Origin: Euryodendron excelsum
Lineage: Eukaryota > Streptophyta > Magnoliopsida > Ericales > Pentaphylacaceae
Reading direction: 5' to 3'
NCBI GenBank assembly: GCA_033060915.1
Contig: CM065383.1
Coordinates: 17,017,501-17,081,500 of the forward strand
DNA length: 64,000 nucleotides
Under the pieces are notes generated by a model. It made no database searches and was not told where the DNA came from. It saw nothing but the letters and a program-made list of their open reading frames with translations. Below, piece after piece: positions 58,907-64,000 of the stretch. The translations under genes were made by a program, and so were the position numbers. Each line of letters opens with the position of its first letter. Position 1 is the first letter of the stretch.

Positions 58907-59644
58907 GTAATGTTCTCAACTTTAATTTTACTGAAATTAAGTTCAAACTTTGAACGTGGCAGCAAATGATACACAGATACAATTGTATAGCATAGGGGAT
59001 GGACCCAAAATAAATGCTGCAATCTAAGTCTGGCCTATCTAGTCTGTTGGTCAAGGCAGTTCAAAGTTTCATTTTGGACCAAGATTCAGCTATACATTAG
59101 GACTGGCATAGTCAGTGCATACTCTTTTCTGAATTCACACTATGCAATGAACGTCTTCAAATTTTAACCACTTATAATAAGCTAGATGATTCAGGTTTTG
59201 TGATGGTCTTTTTTTCTCTTTTATGTTGACCCAAAACTCGAAAGGGTGGCTAGTTTTAATGATTGAATAGATTACGTCAGGTGTTCACACCCTTTTGATT
59301 TTAATGTTTATATTTTTTTCTATGAAAAAAATTAAATGAAGATGTGACTACTTGGCTTGAGTATATTATAATCTCTTTGGGTCAAATCTGAACCTCATTA
59401 ACAAGACCATACATACGGACATATCAGTTTGACATGTAGAGAGGTTGCTGTGATATATTCCTGTTCTTGATCAGTACAGTCCCTCGCTGCATTGAATTTC
59501 TTGCTCCATTTGGAGTAAATGGTAAAATTGGTCCTGTCACCTCCTTAGAATGAAGAGCAGCATCAATGCTTCACTATTCAAAAAGGTGTAGATTGAGGCT
59601 GTCAATTTGTGCTTTTATGCATTGTGTTTCTTATGGTGATCAAG
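58907..59644. other. Start of mannosidase intron 22
   Basis: Downstream of exon 22 I find no further mannosidase exon before the transposons begin. The sequence is AT-rich and non-coding. Confidence 0.6.
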
Positions 59645-59812
59645 GAGGAGAGCTTCACATCTATTTCAGGTGAAGGAGACATCTGGGAATTTAGAATTTT
59701 TTAGGAATGTTAGTTTCGATAGGATTAGGATTTTATTCTTGTTTTCATATTTGGACAGTGCTTATGTATATATATGGTTGGTTGTGCAGAACTATCAGAT
59801 TTTCTTGGCAAA
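59645..59812 (+). mobile_element. Gypsy end fragment in intron 22, inverse copy of the 56.2-56.4 kb sequence
   Basis: The stretch from ttcacatctatttcaggtgaagga through tttaggaatgttagtttcgat and ggattaggattttatt to ggacagtgcttatgta matches the complement of 56190-56400. It is thus the pol-tail/LTR junction of the same Gypsy family in the opposite orientation. The Copia element appears to have inserted at its right end. Confidence 0.6.
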
Positions 59813-59822
59813 TGTTGAATTT

Positions 59823-59897
<75 letters not shown>

Positions 59898-60106
59898 CTT
59901 CTTCTTCCCCTCCTTCTGCCCCAGTGTTCACCCTCGCTTGACATTGTGCCTCTGTTTTCTGTGAGACCTGTTGTTTGTGTGAATAAAGTGTATGTAGGGT
60001 GTTAATTAACCCTAACACACGTAAGGTTTATTTATATTAGGCATAAGCCTTTTACCAGTTGTGTTTAACCAATGTGGGACTAAACATAACATAGCATACT
60101 CTAACA
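59813..60106 (-). repeat. 3' LTR of the Copia element
   Basis: In the element's direction it starts TGTTAGAGTATGCTATG (complement of 60106 downward), then TATA-like ataaataaacc, and ends ...AAATTCAACA at 59813. It contains a long (CT)n run at 59825-59892. An alternative left border at 59708 (TGTTAG, a better inverted match) is possible, but Gypsy-like sequence crosses that point without a break, so I prefer 59813. Confidence 0.6.
59825..59892. repeat. (CT)n microsatellite in the Copia LTR
   Basis: About 34 uninterrupted CT units. ORFs across it on both strands are artefacts. Confidence 0.95.
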
Positions 60107-60113
60107 CTCCCCC
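60107..60113 (-). other. Polypurine tract of the Copia element
   Basis: On the minus strand gggggag lies directly between the polyprotein stop (TGA, 60114-60116) and the LTR start at 60106. It is the plus-strand primer site for reverse transcription. Confidence 0.75.
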
Positions 60114-63100
60114 TCAAGCTGGAGAATAAATATCAGTAAGTCCCAGCTTGTTACACAATAATTCTAACCGTGGCTTAAACAAAGGTTTAGTAAACATATC
60201 AGCTAACTGAGCGCCAGTAGACACAAAGGGAGTAGCAATCACACCAACTGTCAGCTTCTCGCGAACCAAATGACAATCAACCTCAATATGCTTAGTCCTC
60301 TCATGAAAAACTGGATTAGACGCAATGTGAATTGCTGCTTGATTATCACAAAATAGATTCATAGGCAGTTGCACATTGAATCCTATTTCCTCAAGCAAAG
60401 AGCGCACCCGCACAATCTCACAAGTAGTATGAGCCATGGCTCGATATTCAGCTTCTGCACTAGATCGAGCCACAACAGTCTGTTTCTTACTCTTCCAATT
60501 GACAAGATTTCCACCTAGAAAGACACAATATCCTGTGGTAGATCGCCTATCAGATGGAGACCCTGCCCAATCAGAATCAGTGAATGCCTCAACACGTAAG
60601 TGTCCACTTGCCCGATAAAACAGACCACGCCCTGGATGAGCCTTAAGATACCTCACAAGTCTGAGTACTGCTTCCCAATGTGGAAGACGAGGTGCAGACA
60701 TAAACTGGCTCACCATACTGACTGCAAAGGAAATATCAGGACGTGTGATTGTAACATAGTTCAACTTACCAACCAAGCGGCGATATTGATCTGGATTAGG
60801 GAGTAACTCCCCCTGGTCAACACATAGTTTCACATTAGGATCCATGGGGGTCTCAACAGGCTTACTTCCCAATAGTCCAGTCTCTTGCAAAATATCCAAC
60901 ATATACTTTCTTTGAGACAAGCTAATACCATCTTTAGATCGTGGCACCTCAACACCTAAGAAATATCGTAATTTTCCCAAGTCCTTGGTATAAAACTGCT
61001 GCTGTAGGAAGGTTTTCAACTCATCGATACCGTTCTGATCATCACCAGTTATAATAATGTCATCCACATAGACAATCAACAATACTTTTCCCTTTGCCGA
61101 CGTGAGAGAAAAAACAGAATGATCTGACTCACTACGACACATGCCAAATCTCATAACAGCATCACTAAACTTGCCAAACCAAGCTCTAGGAGATTGCTTA
61201 AGGCCATACAATGCTTTACGGAGGCGACATACCCGATTACGCTCCCCCTGAGCAACAAACCCTGGTGATTGCTCCATGTAGACTTCCTCATGAAGGTCAC
61301 CATGCAAGAAGGCATTTTTGACATCCAATTGGAATAAAGGCCAACCAAGATTAGCAGCAAGAGACAGAAGAATACGAACAGACCCATGCTTGGCAACGGG
61401 AGAGAAAGTCTTAGCATAATCAACACCATAAGTCTGAGTATAACCTTTAGCAACAAGACGGGCCTTATAGCGTGCAACAGACCCATCCGGATGGTATTTT
61501 ACAGTGAACACCCAGCGACACCCGACGGTAGTTTTGTCAGACGGAAGAGATACCAAGTCCCAAGTGCCATTATGGTGAAGGGCAGACATCTCATCTTCCA
61601 TAGCCATCCGCCACTCGGAAATAGATAAGGCTTCCTGGACAGTATTAGGAACAAATATGGACGAAACAGAAGTGGCAAAGGCACGAAGGGAGGGAGATAG
61701 GTGGGCATAAGAGACATAACGAGCAATAGGATGAGAAGTGCAAGTACGAGTACCTTTGCGAAGAGCAATAGGAAGTGAAGCAGGAGAAGGTGGTGACGTT
61801 GGTTCCGAATCGTGCAAGGGCTCAGGATCTCGCAACAAGGCGGTCGAGACGGGCAGGGGTGGAGGTGGTGCAGAAAGAACCTTCGGCCGACGAGTATATA
61901 CCTGTAGTGGGAGCGGAGGAGCGGGCGAAGAAGGAATCGAGGTGAGGATATAATGAGACGGATCCAGTGGGACAGAAGACGGGAAAAAAGGTAAGGACTC
62001 ATTAAAGGTGACATCAGCACACACAAACTCACGCCGGAGAGATGGAGAATAACACTGATATCCCTTTTGGGTCCGAGAGTACCCAAGAAAGACACATTTA
62101 ATGGATCGGGGATCCAGTTTATCCCGCCCAGGACCAAGAGCATGAACATAACATGTGCAACCAAAAACCTTAAGAGGCAGAGAAAACAAAGAGTGACCAG
62201 GAAACAAAACGTCATATGGAATTTGGCCCCCTAAGACGGAGGAAGGCATGCGATTAATGAGATACCCTGCAGTAAGAACAGCATCGCTCCAAAAAGATTT
62301 AGGAACTTGGTGCTGAAATAAAAGGGCACGGGTGACATCTAACATATGACGCAACTTACGTTCAGCAACCCCATTCTGTTGGGGAGTGCGAGAACAAGAA
62401 GATTGATGAATAATACCATGGTCATCAAGAAAAACAGATAAACGAGTACGAAAATATTCTGCAGCATTATCAGTACGGAGAATCTGAATAGAAACATCAA
62501 ACTGAGTTTTTATTTCTTGATAAAAAGATTTAAAAATGGCATACAACTCAGAACGTGCTTTCATAAGATAAACATAAGTAAGACGGGAATAATCATCCAC
62601 AAAAATAACAAAATACTGAAATCCGGAGCGTGACGAAACATGGAAAGGACCCCAAATATCGGAATGAACTAAATGAAAAGGACGCGACACACGACTCTCG
62701 ACTCTATGAGGAAAAGAAACACGATGATGCTTACTAAATTGACAGACTTCACAAGGTAAATCAGTGACACGACTACAAGACGGAACTAAGCGTTTAAGAT
62801 TCTGGAGAGACGGATGACCAAGGCGGCAATGATGCTGGTATGCAGAAACTGAGAACTGGAGGGCAACAGAAGGCGGGAGCTCGTCATCAGTAAAGTAATA
62901 GAGACCACCCAACTCAGTACCCCCACCGATCTTCCTCCCCGTCGTGAGATCCTGAAAAACACAATAACCAGGAAAGAATGTGACGGAACAATTTAAGGAT
63001 TTAGTAAGCTTACTGACAGACAGGAGACTATATGGAAAACGAGGAACATGAAAAACAGAGTCCAAAGAAAGTGATGAATTTAAAGTAACGGAACCCAAAC

Positions 63101-64000
63101 CGGCAATGTGAGAAGTGGAACCATCAGCTAAGGTAACATAAGAAGACTGGCCAATAGGACGAGAGCCAGACAAAATAGCGGAAGCACCAGTCATATGATC
63201 ATTAGCACCAGAATCAATGATCCATGGAGAATGAGAAGCAAGGCCAGCAAAGGAAGAACCTGTCTGAGCAAAGGTAGCAGTGGAGGATGGCAGAGGAGAT
63301 GGCTGCAGAGACGTGAGACGGTGGTATTCATCCTCTGAAATAGTAACCACACGCGAAGTGGAGCTAGGTGACCCGGTGAACTGAAGCCCATCATGCTCAG
63401 AAACAGTAGCCTGATGTGCAGAAGGGTGGCCATTAAGTTGCCAACAACGATCAACTGTATGATTAGTCCCCTTACAATAAGTACAAAACCGAGGAACACG
63501 ACCCCGACCACGACCAGTAACTCCTGACTGCTGACCCGTACGCCCAGAATCACGACCGGGACCAACAGAAACACGGCCACCTTGACCAGAGTCACGACCA
63601 AAACTACCACGTGCCCCTCCTCCAGACTCGCGACCACCACGCCCAAAACCACGGAAAGGAGGACCACTAGGAACCGAAGCAACGAAAGCAGACTGATCAG
63701 AAGGCAAGGAGGACACAGAACCAGTATCAGATATAGAGGCCTGGCGAAGGCGGCTGAACACTTCACTGAGGGAAGGTAACTCCTGACCTCCTAGCAACTG
63801 AGAACGAATCGGATCATAAGACTTAGGCAAACCATTCAAGAAGCGAGTCACATGAAGAGACTCACGCTGTCGACGCATAACCTTAATATCAGTAGAAAGA
63901 GGCTGACAAATATTGAGCTCCTCACAAACACGACTGAACTTAGCATAATATGTCTCCAAAGAAGAGTCACCAAGACCCAGAGAAAAATAGTCCTGATACA
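60114..64000 (-). CDS. Ty1-copia gag-pol polyprotein (5' end beyond window)
   Basis: An unbroken frame runs from the window edge to the stop at 60114; 1,281 residues follow the TTG at 63959, and upstream codons (SLGLGDSSLE) stay open to 64000. Residue numbers count from 63959. Gag tail, then zinc knuckle CTYCKGTNHTVDRC (159-172); aspartic protease DSGANDHMTG (249); HHCRLGHP...CEVC of the pre-integrase region (about 377); integrase with DIWGPF, VDDYSRL, TDNAAEYF and PQQNGVAERK; reverse transcriptase with GCRWVFTVKY and YVDD (964-967); and RNase H with TDSDWAGS (about 1161) and CDNQAAIHIA (about 1204). The domain order (integrase before RT) is that of Copia. No frameshift or stop is visible, so the copy looks young and possibly autonomous. 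It lies antisense in mannosidase intron 22. Confidence 0.96.
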   Translation of the reverse strand, partial: YQDYFSLGLGDSSLETYYAKFSRVCEELNICQPLSTDIKVMRRQRESLHVTRFLNGLPKSYDPIRSQLLGGQELPSLSEVFSRLRQASISDTGSVSSLPSDQSAFVASVPSGPPFRGFGRGGRESGGGARGSFGRDSGQGGRVSVGPGRDSGRTGQQSGVTGRGRGRVPRFCTYCKGTNHTVDRCWQLNGHPSAHQATVSEHDGLQFTGSPSSTSRVVTISEDEYHRLTSLQPSPLPSSTATFAQTGSSFAGLASHSPWIIDSGANDHMTGASAILSGSRPIGQSSYVTLADGSTSHIAGLGSVTLNSSLSLDSVFHVPRFPYSLLSVSKLTKSLNCSVTFFPGYCVFQDLTTGRKIGGGTELGGLYYFTDDELPPSVALQFSVSAYQHHCRLGHPSLQNLKRLVPSCSRVTDLPCEVCQFSKHHRVSFPHRVESRVSRPFHLVHSDIWGPFHVSSRSGFQYFVIFVDDYSRLTYVYLMKARSELYAIFKSFYQEIKTQFDVSIQILRTDNAAEYFRTRLSVFLDDHGIIHQSSCSRTPQQNGVAERKLRHMLDVTRALLFQHQVPKSFWSDAVLTAGYLINRMPSSVLGGQIPYDVLFPGHSLFSLPLKVFGCTCYVHALGPGRDKLDPRSIKCVFLGYSRTQKGYQCYSPSLRREFVCADVTFNESLPFFPSSVPLDPSHYILTSIPSSPAPPLPLQVYTRRPKVLSAPPPPLPVSTALLRDPEPLHDSEPTSPPSPASLPIALRKGTRTCTSHPIARYVSYAHLSPSLRAFATSVSSIFVPNTVQEALSISEWRMAMEDEMSALHHNGTWDLVSLPSDKTTVGCRWVFTVKYHPDGSVARYKARLVAKGYTQTYGVDYAKTFSPVAKHGSVRILLSLAANLGWPLFQLDVKNAFLHGDLHEEVYMEQSPGFVAQGERNRVCRLRKALYGLKQSPRAWFGKFSDAVMRFGMCRSESDHSVFSLTSAKGKVLLIVYVDDIIITGDDQNGIDELKTFLQQQFYTKDLGKLRYFLGVEVPRSKDGISLSQRKYMLDILQETGLLGSKPVETPMDPNVKLCVDQGELLPNPDQYRRLVGKLNYVTITRPDISFAVSMVSQFMSAPRLPHWEAVLRLVRYLKAHPGRGLFYRASGHLRVEAFTDSDWAGSPSDRRSTTGYCVFLGGNLVNWKSKKQTVVARSSAEAEYRAMAHTTCEIVRVRSLLEEIGFNVQLPMNLFCDNQAAIHIASNPVFHERTKHIEVDCHLVREKLTVGVIATPFVSTGAQLADMFTKPLFKPRLELLCNKLGLTDIYSPA

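Noticed and set aside
59670..60018. ORFs on both strands rich in SLSLSL or ERERER
   Set aside because: They are translations of the (CT)n run in the Copia LTR.
59708..60106. Copia 3' LTR beginning at 59708
   Set aside because: The TGTTAG at 59708 would pair well with the other end, but sequence similar to the Gypsy fragment at 56.2 kb runs through this point unbroken, so 59813 was preferred; not settled.
61499..62215. 238-aa minus-strand ORF as a separate gene
   Set aside because: It overlaps the Copia polyprotein in another frame, is leucine-rich without a known motif, and is a shadow of the real frame.
63191..63766. 191-aa minus-strand ORF
   Set aside because: Shadow frame of the glycine/serine/arginine-rich gag tail and protease region of the Copia element.

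Overview
The window is eukaryotic nuclear DNA from a flowering plant, almost certainly a eudicot. Genes are split by GT-AG introns, the non-coding DNA is AT-rich, and plant-type transposons (Tat/Ogre-like Gypsy, Ty1-copia, hAT, Mutator-like MITEs, LINE) are abundant. The species cannot be named from the sequence. I see no tRNA, rRNA, CRISPR array or bacterial-type operon. All calls come from reading motifs and splice sites by eye; no database search was run.

Layout. Positions 1-17768 are a nest of transposons with no host gene. The outer layer is the 3' part of a plus-oriented Tat/Ogre-like Gypsy retrotransposon carrying a broken antisense plant-mobile-domain ORF (about 595-3340), with its 3' LTR at 17095-17768. 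A 4.9-kb solo LTR (5098-16473, target duplication catat) is inserted in it. A hAT DNA transposon (7741-14217, target duplication cctacacg) is inserted in that LTR. The hAT element carries a decayed transposase gene and three fragments that read as exons of unrelated host genes: CSN3 (COP9 signalosome), plant phosphofructokinase, and a PTPMT1-type phosphatase. This is the most unusual object in the window.

Three host genes follow, all on the plus strand. A compact single-domain rhodanese (STR16 type, six exons, 134 aa) lies at 19329-22052. RPN10, the ubiquitin receptor of the 26S proteasome (ten exons, 403 aa), lies at 26272-34915. A lysosomal/vacuolar-type GH38 alpha-mannosidase starts at 37416; 22 exons (770 aa) are visible and the last part of the gene lies beyond the window. 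Every exon junction was checked for phase and the reading frames close. The three genes have no evident functional link.

The mannosidase introns are loaded with insertions: a LINE remnant (intron 8), two copies of one 181-183-bp Mutator-like MITE (introns 12 and 16), two hAT-type MITEs (intron 14), a deleted chromodomain Gypsy element (intron 19), and in intron 22 an open, antisense Ty1-copia element that runs off the end of the window. Exon 16 has an in-frame 63-bp tandem copy of its 3' end with a second splice donor, which could give an isoform with 21 extra residues. The intergenic stretch 22053-26271 contains an inverted-repeat-bounded element of about 2.5 kb.
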